64,000 nt of DNA, from contig NZ_JBBOOE010000001.1 of NCBI RefSeq assembly GCF_038002965.1, positions 4,693,001-4,757,000 on the forward strand, written 5' to 3'. This document shows positions 8,381 through 16,922 of the stretch, in pieces (the first letter of the stretch is position 1; the number at the start of each line of letters is the position of its first letter). A program made the position numbers and the translations under genes. The stretch comes from Robertmurraya sp. FSL R5-0851. Its GTDB lineage: Bacteria; Bacillota; Bacilli; Bacillales; Cytobacillaceae. The notes below the pieces were generated by a model. It saw only the letters and a list, made by a program, of their open reading frames with translations, did not search any database and was not told the DNA's origin.

Positions 8381-8455
8381 AGCACAGGTGATCCCCAATC
8401 GATAGTACGGACCCTCTTGACCTAACAAGTTAATCTAATTACGTAGAAACGTTAA

Positions 8456-8489
8456 TAAGGACGTATGCTAATTCATACGTCCTTTCATT
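8456..8489 (-). terminator. Hairpin, probable terminator of the tre operon
   Basis: The perfect inverted repeat AAGGACGTATG / CATACGTCCTT lies downstream of treR. The T-tract is weak on both strands. A second hairpin (CCTTCTA/TAGAAGG, about 8501-8522) lies between it and the treR stop. Either could end tre transcription. Confidence 0.5.
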
Positions 8490-8531
8490 AGAAAACGGAA
8501 CCCTTCTATAAAACTAGAAGGCGGGTTCGCC

Positions 8532-9248
8532 TTATAGATGATTTCTTCTCGCAAAGTCGACAAAGCGGAATTTATCTGGTCTGTGTCTGGATTCGGTGTA
8601 CTGAAACAAACTCGCGTCATCCAGATACACATAATTTTTTATTATCACTATATTGTGATGACCATCTAAATCTAATAGCTTCCGGTCTTCCTCTGTCGGT
8701 TCTTCCACGATAATTTCTTTCTTCGCAAAGCTGATACTTAGCTGCAAGTCATTTTCAAGATAATCATAAATAGAGTGTTCACAAATTTCCCGTGTTAAAG
8801 CAGGAACGAATTTTTTATTCAAATAATCTTTATCTAAGATTACCTTTTCTCCACCCATTTCCCTCACCCGAAACACTTGCCAGACCTGGTCCTTGCTAGA
8901 CAAATTTAACTGTTTCATGATGAATGGATCTGGTTTTATCAAAGAGAGTTCATGAACTGTAGTGACCGGTTTTTGTCCCATTTTATCTGCTAGTTCTTTA
9001 AAACTGACTAGTCCAGAGACGGGAAAATCAACTTTTGTACTTTTAATGACAATCGAGCCCTTTCCGCGCACTTTTTGTATATACCCGTTTTGTGATAGTA
9101 GGTTAAGTGCCTTTCGGATCGTTTCTCTCGAGGTATTGTAACGGTCCTTTAACTCATGCTCAGAGGGCAAAAGTGTATTAGGGGCAATTCTCCCTGCTTC
9201 TATTTGCTGTACAATATCGTTATGGATCGTTAAATACTTATTTGTCAT
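8532..9248 (-). CDS. treR: Trehalose operon repressor, GntR family
   Basis: This 238-aa regulator has an N-terminal GntR winged helix (about 1-70: YLTIHNDIVQQIEAG, LLPSEHELKDRYNTSRETIRKAL, YIQKVRGKGSIV) and a C-terminal UTRA effector domain (about 90-235) ending in YTESRHRPDKFRFVDFARR. In B. subtilis TreR represses treP and is relieved by trehalose 6-phosphate. It is the last gene of treP-treA-treR and therefore autoregulated. Its likely operators are the two TTGTATATACA-type palindromes upstream of treP. ATG 9248 follows a GGAGT-type ribosome site. Confidence 0.95.
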   Translation of the reverse strand: MTNKYLTIHNDIVQQIEAGRIAPNTLLPSEHELKDRYNTSRETIRKALNLLSQNGYIQKVRGKGSIVIKSTKVDFPVSGLVSFKELADKMGQKPVTTVHELSLIKPDPFIMKQLNLSSKDQVWQVFRVREMGGEKVILDKDYLNKKFVPALTREICEHSIYDYLENDLQLSISFAKKEIIVEEPTEEDRKLLDLDGHHNIVIIKNYVYLDDASLFQYTESRHRPDKFRFVDFARRNHL

Positions 9249-9263
9249 GTTAAAAACTCCAGT

Positions 9264-10946
9264 TTACTTTTTTAAATAGTACACAACAGACTCATATGGT
9301 CTTAGCTTCATTTGCTTTATATCTTCTGAGGAGTCAGCATAGTTGGATAATAAAATCGTGCTAGTTACACCTTCCGTATCCACATGCTCTGGTAATTGAA
9401 ACTCTACTTCTTTGGAATAAAAATTATTCACGACTAGTAATTTTTCATTACCATTATCTCGTATATAAGCAAAAATAGCATCATGATTGGCTAAAAGCAA
9501 CTCATAATTTCCGTCTGTCACGATATCGTACTCTTTTCTTAACTGGATAAGCTTTTGATAATGATAGAAAACTGAATCTTGGTCGGCCATTGCCTTTTCT
9601 GCATTAATCTCTTTGTAGTTTGCTGCTGGTTGAATCCAAGGAGTACCCGTTGTAAAGCCTGCATTCTCCTCATCATTCCATTGAACAGGTGTTCTCGAAT
9701 TATCACGTGATTTTTGCTTTAAGATATCTAGAATATTTTGTTCGGCCATGCCTTTTCCTTTGAGAATCTCAAAGATGTTTAATGACTCCACATCACGATA
9801 CTCATTAATAGAAGTGAAATTGGGGTTAGTCATTCCAAATTCTTCTCCCTGATAAATATAAGGAGTACCCTGCATCATATGAATGACTGTGGCAAGCATT
9901 TTAGCTGACTCTTTATGATACTCCTTGTCATTTCCGAAACGCGACACCACTCTTGGCTGATCATGGTTACACCAGAATAAGGCATTCCAACCGCCACCCT
10001 TATTCATTTCCACTTGCCAGTCAGATAAGATTTGCTTCAACTTATAGAAATCAAAGTCTGCCTTTGTCCACTTCTCTCCATTTGGATAATCAACCTTTAA
10101 ATGATGGAAGCTGAAGGTCATATCCAACTCTTTTCGCTCTGGGTTTGTATACTTAATACAGTTATCAATAGAAGTAGAAGACATTTCTCCAACGGTCATG
10201 ATGTCATAGTGAGAAAATACCTCTTGATTCATTTCATGTAGGTACTCATGAATTTTGGGACCATCTGTATAGAATTTACGACCATCTCCAAGACCGGTTG
10301 ATCCATCATCATCTAAGAAGCGCTGATCCTTAGAGAGCAAATTCACCACGTCTAAACGGAAGCCGTCCACCCCTTTATCTAGCCAAAATTTCATCATATC
10401 GTAAACTTCTCGACGAACCGGTTCATGCTCCCAATTCAAGTCCGCTTGAGTCACATCAAACAAGTGTAAATAGTATTGATCGGTTTGTTCATCATATTGC
10501 CACGCATTTCCGCCGAACTTTGACTCCCAGTTGGTCGGAGCCCCGCCATTTTTCGCATCCTTCCATATATAATACTCACGGTACGGGTTGTCCTTTGAAG
10601 ACTTCGATTCAATAAACCATTGATGCTCCGTTGATGTATGGTTTACAACAATATCCATAATAATTTTAATCCCGCGGTTATGGGCTTCTTTTAATAAAGA
10701 ATCAAAGTCTTCCATCGTCCCATACGGCTCATAGATACGGAAATAATCACTAATATCATATCCATTGTCACGCTGTGGAGACTCATATATTGGTGTTAAC
10801 CAAACCACATCTACCCCAAGCGTTGCTAAGTAATCTAACTTCTCAATAATTCCCTTAATATCTCCTACACCATTTCCCGTCGTATCATTAAAGCTTTTTG
10901 GATAAATTTGATATACAACTGCTTTTTTCCACCAAGGTTGAGTCAT
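9264..10946 (-). CDS. treA: Trehalose-6-phosphate hydrolase (GH13)
   Basis: This cytoplasmic phospho-alpha-(1,1)-glucosidase of 560 aa splits the trehalose 6-phosphate delivered by TreP into glucose and glucose 6-phosphate. It is a GH13 (beta/alpha)8 barrel. Visible conserved regions are DIVVNHTS (about 98-105), GFRLDVVNLL with nucleophile D199, VGEMS with acid/base E254, and WCNHDQPR with D329. The C-terminal small beta domain is complete. It lies between treP and treR, 15 bases before treR, and length and motifs are normal for TreA. A hairpin separates it from treP and may lower its expression relative to the permease. Confidence 0.95.
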   Translation of the reverse strand: MTQPWWKKAVVYQIYPKSFNDTTGNGVGDIKGIIEKLDYLATLGVDVVWLTPIYESPQRDNGYDISDYFRIYEPYGTMEDFDSLLKEAHNRGIKIIMDIVVNHTSTEHQWFIESKSSKDNPYREYYIWKDAKNGGAPTNWESKFGGNAWQYDEQTDQYYLHLFDVTQADLNWEHEPVRREVYDMMKFWLDKGVDGFRLDVVNLLSKDQRFLDDDGSTGLGDGRKFYTDGPKIHEYLHEMNQEVFSHYDIMTVGEMSSTSIDNCIKYTNPERKELDMTFSFHHLKVDYPNGEKWTKADFDFYKLKQILSDWQVEMNKGGGWNALFWCNHDQPRVVSRFGNDKEYHKESAKMLATVIHMMQGTPYIYQGEEFGMTNPNFTSINEYRDVESLNIFEILKGKGMAEQNILDILKQKSRDNSRTPVQWNDEENAGFTTGTPWIQPAANYKEINAEKAMADQDSVFYHYQKLIQLRKEYDIVTDGNYELLLANHDAIFAYIRDNGNEKLLVVNNFYSKEVEFQLPEHVDTEGVTSTILLSNYADSSEDIKQMKLRPYESVVYYLKK

Positions 10947-10975
10947 CTTTGTAGCACCAGCCCTTATTTAATAGT

Positions 10976-11003
10976 AAAAGAGGAACAAAGAATTGTTCCT
11001 CTC
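10976..11003 (-). terminator. Intercistronic hairpin between treP and treA
   Basis: On the minus strand GAGGAACAA / TTGTTCCTC is followed by TTTTA. It sits between the treP stop and treA and could act as a leaky terminator or an mRNA processing boundary within the operon. Confidence 0.5.
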
Positions 11004-11007
11004 GACA

Positions 11008-12435
11008 TTATTTTCTTTTAAAAGATACTTTTCCAATATTCATCTTGGCAAATACAACCGTTAAGATGAACGGTACAACGACTGCAACAACCATAGCAAT
11101 AGCGAATGTTAACATATGCTGTGGTTGGATCGAAAGAATTCCAGGAAGACCACCCACTCCAATGGAGTTTGCCATAACATTGCTTCCTACCGAGATCACA
11201 GCTGCTACCAATGAACCAATCATGGCAGCTAGGAATGGGAAGCCGTATTTCAAGTTAATACCAAACATCGCTGGCTCTGTTACACCAAGATAACAAGAGA
11301 TAGCTGCAGGAATAGACACTTGCTTTTCCTCTTCGTTCTTTCTGTTAATATAAATCATCGCTAGAACAGCAGAACCTTGAGCGATATTTGATAAAGCGAT
11401 CATTGGCCAAAGGTTCGTTCCACCAAGTTCACTCATTAACTGTAGATCAATGGCATTCGTCATATGGTGTAAACCTGTAATAACAAGTGGTGCATAAGCA
11501 AATCCAAATACAGCTGCAAATAACCAGCCCACTGCAGAAGTTAAGCCAGAGTATACAACGTCAGAGATGAAAGAACCAATTGCCCAACCTACTGGACCAA
11601 GTACGGTATGTGCAATTAATACCGTTGGTACTAGGGCAAAGAATGGAACAACAATCATGGAAACCGCATTTGGAACGACCTTACGTAGTTTTAGTTCAAG
11701 GAATGAAAGAACTATACCTGCTAAAATCGCTGGAATCACTTGTGCTTGGTAACCAATCATGTCTATCTTGGCAAAGCCAAAATCCCAGAATGGTACTTCC
11801 GTTGCACCTGCCACACCATAAGCATTCAATAGCTGTGGTGATACAAGCGTAATCCCTAATACAATTCCTAAAATCGGAGTTGCTCCCATTTTTCTAGCAA
11901 CTGCCCATGTAATCCCTACCGGTAAGAAGTGGAAGATCGCTTCCCCAATTAACCATAGAAATGCATGAGTTCCAGCCCAAAATTGAGAAATCTCAATTAA
12001 AGACTTTGTTCCATCTTCAAACATTTTGATGTCACCGATTACATTTCGGAATCCAAGAATAAGCCCCCCAACAACGATGGCTGGAATTAATGGAGTAAAG
12101 ATATCTGCAAGGTGAGCTATCATTCTTTGAAGCCAGTTCATATTCTGCTTCGCTGCTTGTTTTGCATCTTCCTTAGACGTATCGCTAACACCTGCTATTT
12201 TAATAAATTCATTATAAAAGGACGATACTTCATTCCCAATAATCACTTGGAATTGTCCCGCTTGAGTAAAGGTTCCTTTTACAAGCTTAATGGACTCAAT
12301 CTTATCTATATCTGCTTTTTTTGGATCTTTTAAAACAAAGCGCATTCTTGTCACACAGTGGGTAACAACGGAAATATTATCGCTACCACCGATATGTTCA
12401 AGCAAGTCTTTTGCTGGTTGAGTATAATTACTCAT
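11008..12435 (-). CDS. treP: PTS trehalose-specific IIBC permease
   Basis: This trehalose transporter of about 475 aa phosphorylates trehalose during import. The N-terminal IIB domain (1-80) has its phospho-cysteine C27 in THCVTRMRF. A IIC membrane domain of about ten segments follows, with the glutamate-containing GVTEPAMFGIN signature. There is no IIA domain, so a separate glucose-type IIA must serve it, as in B. subtilis. I chose ATG 12435, which has GGGAGGAA 7 bases upstream, over a frame extension to 12465. It is first in treP-treA-treR, and the promoter region has two TreR-type operators and a perfect cre. Confidence 0.95.
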   Translation of the reverse strand: MSNYTQPAKDLLEHIGGSDNISVVTHCVTRMRFVLKDPKKADIDKIESIKLVKGTFTQAGQFQVIIGNEVSSFYNEFIKIAGVSDTSKEDAKQAAKQNMNWLQRMIAHLADIFTPLIPAIVVGGLILGFRNVIGDIKMFEDGTKSLIEISQFWAGTHAFLWLIGEAIFHFLPVGITWAVARKMGATPILGIVLGITLVSPQLLNAYGVAGATEVPFWDFGFAKIDMIGYQAQVIPAILAGIVLSFLELKLRKVVPNAVSMIVVPFFALVPTVLIAHTVLGPVGWAIGSFISDVVYSGLTSAVGWLFAAVFGFAYAPLVITGLHHMTNAIDLQLMSELGGTNLWPMIALSNIAQGSAVLAMIYINRKNEEEKQVSIPAAISCYLGVTEPAMFGINLKYGFPFLAAMIGSLVAAVISVGSNVMANSIGVGGLPGILSIQPQHMLTFAIAMVVAVVVPFILTVVFAKMNIGKVSFKRK

Positions 12436-12520
12436 TCGTATTCCTCCCTGGTAAAAAGTTACCAAACAATTTTATTATGAAACAAGTAAGGGAAATAAAT
12501 TCGCTTACATTTCGGAAAAC

Positions 12521-12532
12521 TTGTATATACAT
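12521..12532 (-). promoter_or_regulatory. TreR operator, downstream copy
   Basis: TTGTATATACAT differs by one base from the perfect palindrome TTGTATATACAA found 26 bases further upstream. It lies about 20 bases after the -10, where bound repressor would block elongation or help form a loop. Confidence 0.7.
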
Positions 12533-12536
12533 GTTT

Positions 12537-12551
12537 TGTTTACGTTTTCAT
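12537..12551 (-). promoter_or_regulatory. cre (CcpA-binding) site of the tre operon
   Basis: On the minus strand ATGAAAACGTAAACA matches all positions of WTGNAARCGNWWWCA. It overlaps the last bases of the -10 box and sits between the two TreR operators. A weaker cre-like sequence with one mismatch is at 12496-12510. Confidence 0.75.
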
Positions 12552-12578
12552 TCTAACTTGTATATACAAATCTGTCAA
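12550..12578 (-). promoter_or_regulatory. treP promoter with embedded TreR operator
   Basis: On the minus strand TTGACA (12573-12578) and TAGAAT (12550-12555) are separated by exactly 17 bases, a near-ideal SigA promoter. The spacer contains the perfect palindrome TTGTATATACAA (12558-12569), matching the B. subtilis TreR operator, so repressor and polymerase would compete. Confidence 0.8.
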
Positions 12579-12605
12579 TCTACTTTTCTAAAAAACGCGT
12601 ACATA

Positions 12606-12632
12606 AAAAAAAACGCCCGAGTTCGGACGTTT
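12606..12632 (-). terminator. Terminator of the KinB-like kinase gene
   Basis: On the minus strand ACGTCCGA / TCGGGCGT (one wobble) is followed by eight or more T. It begins at the kinase stop codon. Confidence 0.75.
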
Positions 12633-13842
12633 ATATAAGGGACGGAAAACGAATGGTAACGGTTGTTCCTTTTCCTTTTGTACTTTTGAAGCTTATTTTT
12701 CCTTTGTAATTCTCTGCGATATTATAACAAATCATCATTCCGAGGCCAGTTCCTTTACTCTTTAAAGAATAAAATGGAGTTCCAAGAGACTCAATTTCCT
12801 TCTCTGTCATCCCTTGACCATAATCAATAATATTAATTTCAACCATATCCTTTATTTTTGAAGCTGCCACTACGACCACATCACCAATATTCGATGCTTC
12901 GATTGCATTTTTAATAATATTTATGAATAATTGTTTCATCTCAATTGTATTAGCTGCGACATAGGAATCTTCTACAATTTGTAACTCGATTTGATTATCA
13001 TGTAATAGCCCGTAGGAATGGAGCAAATCGGTTACACTTTGAAGAACCTGCCTGATATTTACCGGTTCTAGCTCCTTTTCCTTCGCTGGCTTTGCAATCG
13101 ATAAAAATTGAGATATAACCTGTTCAGCTGTATTCAACTCATCTACCATTAAATGAAAATGTTTCTTCAACTCAGTATCTACTTCATTGGATTGCTCGTA
13201 AAACTGTAAAAATCCTTTAACTACTGTCAAAGGATTTCTGATTTCATGAGCAACTGCTGCTGCAAGTTGTCCAGTCGTCTTCAAACGCTCTGCCTGTTTT
13301 ATTTGTTGAAAATATAGTTGTTGTTTCTTTAAACGACCATAGGAAATATAAAAAATAAAGTAAATGATGGCTTGACTACCAAAAAAATTAATTATATTTC
13401 CCACTAGATCTTCTTGAATATAAGAATAATGAGCACCTTGATCAACAAGTATGATATATAGGAACGTCATTAGGATCGCAAAACTATTAAGTGCCAGTGA
13501 AAAGTAAAAGAGTTTTGGATCAAAAAATAAAATCGATATAGCTGGAACAAGACATAAAAAGATAAAGTTTGACCAGGTATCAGGATATAAAAAGAATAAT
13601 GAATAAAAGTACATAAATGATGTAATCATGATGAGCAATCGACAATAATGAGATGTATTTCTCGGGTACAACAATAAACAAACAGCAAAGAATGTGAGAA
13701 ATAATGCATGGAGAAAAAAAGCTGATCCATCTTGACTATAATATGGATTGTCTACTAATAGACCCATTAACATAATGGCAATAACAACAGTTATCGTAAA
13801 ATAATACAGTTTCTTATTAATTTCCGTATAAAGTTCCTTCAT
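12631..13842 (-). CDS. KinB-like membrane sensor histidine kinase
   Basis: This orphan histidine kinase of about 403 aa has around six membrane segments in residues 10-170 and almost no extracytoplasmic domain. It then has HisKA with H199 in VAHEIRNPLTVVKG and an ATPase domain with NIIKNAIEAS, DYGQGM and GTGLGM. Size, topology and kinase-core type match the KinB group, which feeds the sporulation phosphorelay. No response regulator gene is adjacent, consistent with a phosphorelay input. The start is ATG 13842 because AAAGGAG lies 6 bases upstream; the longer frame to 13908 has no such site. That it acts on Spo0F is inference from family resemblance only. Confidence 0.8.
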   Translation of the reverse strand: MKELYTEINKKLYYFTITVVIAIMLMGLLVDNPYYSQDGSAFFLHALFLTFFAVCLLLYPRNTSHYCRLLIMITSFMYFYSLFFLYPDTWSNFIFLCLVPAISILFFDPKLFYFSLALNSFAILMTFLYIILVDQGAHYSYIQEDLVGNIINFFGSQAIIYFIFYISYGRLKKQQLYFQQIKQAERLKTTGQLAAAVAHEIRNPLTVVKGFLQFYEQSNEVDTELKKHFHLMVDELNTAEQVISQFLSIAKPAKEKELEPVNIRQVLQSVTDLLHSYGLLHDNQIELQIVEDSYVAANTIEMKQLFINIIKNAIEASNIGDVVVVAASKIKDMVEINIIDYGQGMTEKEIESLGTPFYSLKSKGTGLGMMICYNIAENYKGKISFKSTKGKGTTVTIRFPSLI

Positions 13843-13939
13843 ACTTACTCCTTTAAACCAGGATTGCATTTCGGTTAATACGATTGTTCTCCCTATATAT
13901 ACTACCATAATTACCCTTTTGTTTTGGGAAAAATTTAAA

Positions 13940-13979
13940 CCAAAAAGAGAGTAGTTCGAAAAGTCTGCTACTCTCTTTT
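13940..13979 (-). terminator. Terminator downstream of proA
   Basis: AAAAGAGAGTAG / CTACTCTCTTTT forms a 12-bp stem flanked by A- and T-runs, so it can work in either direction. It lies between proA and the kinase gene, both on the minus strand. Confidence 0.75.
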
Positions 13980-13988
13980 TGACTATTT

Positions 13989-15236
13989 TTATTCTCTTAT
14001 TTGTCCGGTTCCTCGAACAATGTACTTGGTAGAGGTAAGAGCAGGTAAGCCCATTGGACCTCGTGCATGAAGCTTTTGCGTACTAATCCCTATTTCTGCC
14101 CCAAAACCAAATTCAAAGCCATCGGTAAATCTTGTAGAAGCATTGTGATATAGGGCTGCTGCATCAACTCTATTAAAGAATGTCTCTACATTCTCAGCAG
14201 TTTCTGAAATGATCGCTTCTGAATGCTTTGAGCCATAGCTAGCAATATGACTGATTGCTTCATCGACATGAGATACCACTCGAAGCGCTACTGTTAGGTT
14301 TGAGAACTCTGTTTCCCAATCTTCTTCAGTAGCAGGAAGTAAATCTTTATCCATTTGTCTTGCCTTTTCATCTGCGCGTATTTCCACCTTTTTCTCTTGT
14401 AACGCTTTTATTAAATCCTCTAGATGCTGATCTGCCCATTTTTGGTGAACAAGGATCGTTTCTGCCGCATTACACACAGATGGACGCTGAGTTTTCGCAT
14501 TAATGGCAATATCAATGGCCATTTTATGATTAGCACTTTCATCAATATAAATATGACAGTTCCCCACCCCAGTTTCAAGAACGGGAACGGAAGCATTATT
14601 TACAACGGATTGAATGAGGTTTGCTCCTCCTCTAGGGATGAGCACATCTAGGTACTCTGTTAACTTAAACATTTGGGAAGCTGTTTCTCTGCTTGTATCT
14701 TCTAGTAACTGCACCGCTTCCACTGGACATTCACTCTTTTCAAGTGCACGGTGAATAACTGCTACAATCGCTTTATTTGAATGAATCGCAGATGAACTTC
14801 CTCGCAACAACACCGCATTACCTGTTTTTAGGCAAAGACTTGCTGCATCAACCGTGACATTGGGTCTTGCTTCATAGATCATTCCGACAACTCCAAGAGG
14901 AACACGGACTTTCTCAATATGAAGACCATTTGGGCGATCCCATCCCTCTAGAATCTCTCCAACAGGATCTGATAAGGTAGCTACTTGTCTTACTCCTTCT
15001 GCCATGTCTTGAATACGTTCTTCCGTTAATTGGAGACGATCGAGTAAGTGATCTCCCATCCCGCTTTGCTTTCCAGCCTCAAGATCCTTCTTATTTTCTT
15101 GTAAAATAAAAGGGGTATCCTCTACTAACTGATTGGCAATAAGCAGCAATGCATCGTTTTTCTGGTTGGTGGTACAAAGAGCTAAGCTAGTTGCTAGAGT
15201 ACTTGCGAGACGTGCCTTTTCTAATAATTCTGTCAT
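13989..15236 (-). CDS. proA: Gamma-glutamyl phosphate reductase (anabolic copy)
   Basis: This NADPH-dependent enzyme of 415 aa reduces glutamyl 5-phosphate to glutamate 5-semialdehyde in proline synthesis. It has the aldehyde-dehydrogenase fold and the family signatures [17 protein letters not shown] and [12 protein letters not shown]. Its catalytic cysteine is in [14 protein letters not shown], and the C-terminal region [19 protein letters not shown] is complete. Its ATG overlaps the proB stop (ATGA), so translation is coupled. A second proA lies at 22754-24016. This copy is under the proline T-box and so serves ordinary proline supply. Confidence 0.96.
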   Translation of the reverse strand: MTELLEKARLASTLATSLALCTTNQKNDALLLIANQLVEDTPFILQENKKDLEAGKQSGMGDHLLDRLQLTEERIQDMAEGVRQVATLSDPVGEILEGWDRPNGLHIEKVRVPLGVVGMIYEARPNVTVDAASLCLKTGNAVLLRGSSSAIHSNKAIVAVIHRALEKSECPVEAVQLLEDTSRETASQMFKLTEYLDVLIPRGGANLIQSVVNNASVPVLETGVGNCHIYIDESANHKMAIDIAINAKTQRPSVCNAAETILVHQKWADQHLEDLIKALQEKKVEIRADEKARQMDKDLLPATEEDWETEFSNLTVALRVVSHVDEAISHIASYGSKHSEAIISETAENVETFFNRVDAAALYHNASTRFTDGFEFGFGAEIGISTQKLHARGPMGLPALTSTKYIVRGTGQIRE

Positions 15237-16357
15237 CTTTGTTTCCTCTCCTTCGTAAAAGTAACCCAGTTATCTCTGTGAATAACTTCAATCCGATTAT
15301 GCATATTTACTATATTTGCTTCTTTACTTGAAAGTCCTTTAATTTTGGAAAGTTCATCAACTGTATAATTAATTTGCCCTTTTCCAATTAACTCACCTTT
15401 TTCATTCCATACCTCTACGACATCACCGCGCGTAAAGGAACCATCAACATGTTTGACACCTGCTGGCAAAAGGCTTTTCCCTTGATGAATGACAGCATGT
15501 TCCGCACCCGAATCAATATCGATTCGCCCAGCAATTTGTGAGTGAATGCCTATCCACTGTTTCTTACTTTTTAATGAAGTCCCTAGGTTATAGCCAATAT
15601 AGGTACCATCGCCCTTTCCAGTAACGATATCTAATAGCTTATCCGTTCCTTCTCCCTTGCCGATAAATACCTTTACACCGACAGATAAAGCCGTTTTGGC
15701 TGCCTCAAGCTTCGAACGCATCCCGCCTGTACCGACCTTTGAACCAGAACCTCCCGCAACCTCTAAAACTTCCTCTGTAACTTCTGGGAGGAAATTATAC
15801 TTTTTAGCGTTCGGGTCCTTACGTGGGTTTCCGTCATACAAGCCATTTATATCCGTAAGAATAATGAGCGTGTCGGCATGAATTAAACCACTAACTAAAG
15901 CAGAAAGCATGTCATTATCGCCAAATGTGAGTTCATCTACCGCAACCGAATCGTTTTCATTAATAATCGGTATAACCCCACGTTTTAATAGCTCAGATAA
16001 TGTGGAATAGGCATTATTGTATTGTTCTTGTTGGGAAAAATCATTTCTTGTTAGAAGAAGCTGGGCTGACACGATTCCTTCTTTTTGAAACTCTTCAAAG
16101 TAGCTTTGCATGAGTAAGCCCTGACCCACAGCGGCAGCCGCTTGCTTTCCAGCAATGGTCACAGGTCTTGTCTGATAGCCTAAAACTGAAAAACCTGCAG
16201 CCACAGCTCCTGAAGAAATAAGAATCACTTCGTTTCCTTCCTTCTTCAGCTTAGACAGTGCCGCCACATGCTCGGCGATCTTATTCTTTGATAGACCACC
16301 ATGCGAATTCGTTAATGAACTACTCCCGATTTTTACAACAATGCGCTGTTTAGCCAC
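15233..16357 (-). CDS. proB: Glutamate 5-kinase (anabolic copy)
   Basis: This enzyme of about 374 aa phosphorylates glutamate, the first and normally feedback-controlled step of proline synthesis. The amino-acid-kinase domain shows [39 protein letters not shown] and [14 protein letters not shown]-terminal PUA domain (about 275-365) is present. GTG 16357 is the preferred start, since GAGGGATGGAA lies just before it; an ATG at 16363 is too close to that site. It is first in proBA, directly behind a T-box leader with a proline specifier. The paralogue is at 21610-22740. Confidence 0.95.
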   Translation of the reverse strand: MAKQRIVVKIGSSSLTNSHGGLSKNKIAEHVAALSKLKKEGNEVILISSGAVAAGFSVLGYQTRPVTIAGKQAAAAVGQGLLMQSYFEEFQKEGIVSAQLLLTRNDFSQQEQYNNAYSTLSELLKRGVIPIINENDSVAVDELTFGDNDMLSALVSGLIHADTLIILTDINGLYDGNPRKDPNAKKYNFLPEVTEEVLEVAGGSGSKVGTGGMRSKLEAAKTALSVGVKVFIGKGEGTDKLLDIVTGKGDGTYIGYNLGTSLKSKKQWIGIHSQIAGRIDIDSGAEHAVIHQGKSLLPAGVKHVDGSFTRGDVVEVWNEKGELIGKGQINYTVDELSKIKGLSSKEANIVNMHNRIEVIHRDNWVTFTKERKQR

Positions 16358-16389
16358 TTCCATCCCTCATTCTCTAAATTCTTCATCTA

Positions 16390-16635
16390 AATAAAAAAAC
16401 TCCTCCATCCTTAAAAGGACGGAAGAGTTAATCCGCGGTACCACCTTTTTAGCAACCTTAAAAAGGATGCCTCTCAAAACCCCGTAACGAGGGGAAACGG
16501 TTAGTTTTAGCTAACTGCTCAAGGACAGGTTCGATCTGTCAGCGGTGGCAGGGACTCTCAGCCTAGGACCCCACTCTCTTTACACATGTACAAGATGTAC
16601 TAATTCCTCTCATCGCTTCTTCGTTCATTTCTTTG
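16390..16635 (-). ncRNA. T-box leader of proBA (proline specific)
   Basis: The minus-strand leader has the T-box signature GGTGGTACCGCGG (complement of 16431-16443 region) followed by a terminator stem (CTCTTCCGTCC... paired with ...GGATGGAGGAG, then seven T at about 16391-16427). Stem I elements AGAGAG-type purine tract and GCTGAGAG are visible upstream. The likely specifier codon is CCT (16527-16529, complement), reached through GAA just before it, which reads as proline. Uncharged tRNA-Pro would therefore favour readthrough into proBA, in agreement with the genes. Confidence 0.93.
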
Positions 16636-16641
16636 CAGAAT

Positions 16642-16670
16642 ATTATAAATTCTAATGATCAACTCGTCAA
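16642..16670 (-). promoter_or_regulatory. proBA promoter
   Basis: On the minus strand TTGACG (16665-16670) and TATAAT (16642-16647) are spaced by 17 bases. Transcription would start near 16635, at the 5' end of the T-box leader. Confidence 0.8.
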
Positions 16671-16826
16671 GTTAATTTAGTAATAGAACAACCGTTCCAC
16701 TTTATACCATTTTTTAACAAACTAATTATATAGACCCATCAGATTATTTTATTAAAAGGTAGATGGATCCAAGAGAAATTTGTCGAATATTTTATAAATT
16801 AGGACTATATAATCAACTTTATAAAC

Positions 16827-16870
16827 CTAATAATTTTTTAACACCACCTTTACAATAACCATGCTATATT
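16827..16870 (+). promoter_or_regulatory. Possible PhoP-box promoter of the nucleotidase gene
   Basis: Hexamers CTAATA (16827), TTAACA (16838) and TTTACA (16849) recur every 11 bases, as in Bacillus PhoP boxes (TT-A/T/C-A-C/T-A repeats). A TATATT -10 (16865-16870) starts 10 bases after the last repeat, the spacing expected for a PhoP-activated promoter with no good -35. Phosphate-starvation control fits the encoded phosphate-releasing enzyme. The first repeat has one mismatch. Confidence 0.5.
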
Positions 16871-16922
16871 ACACCTTAGAGACCCTAAATATCTCAATAA
16901 TAGAATAAGGATGGATGGATCG

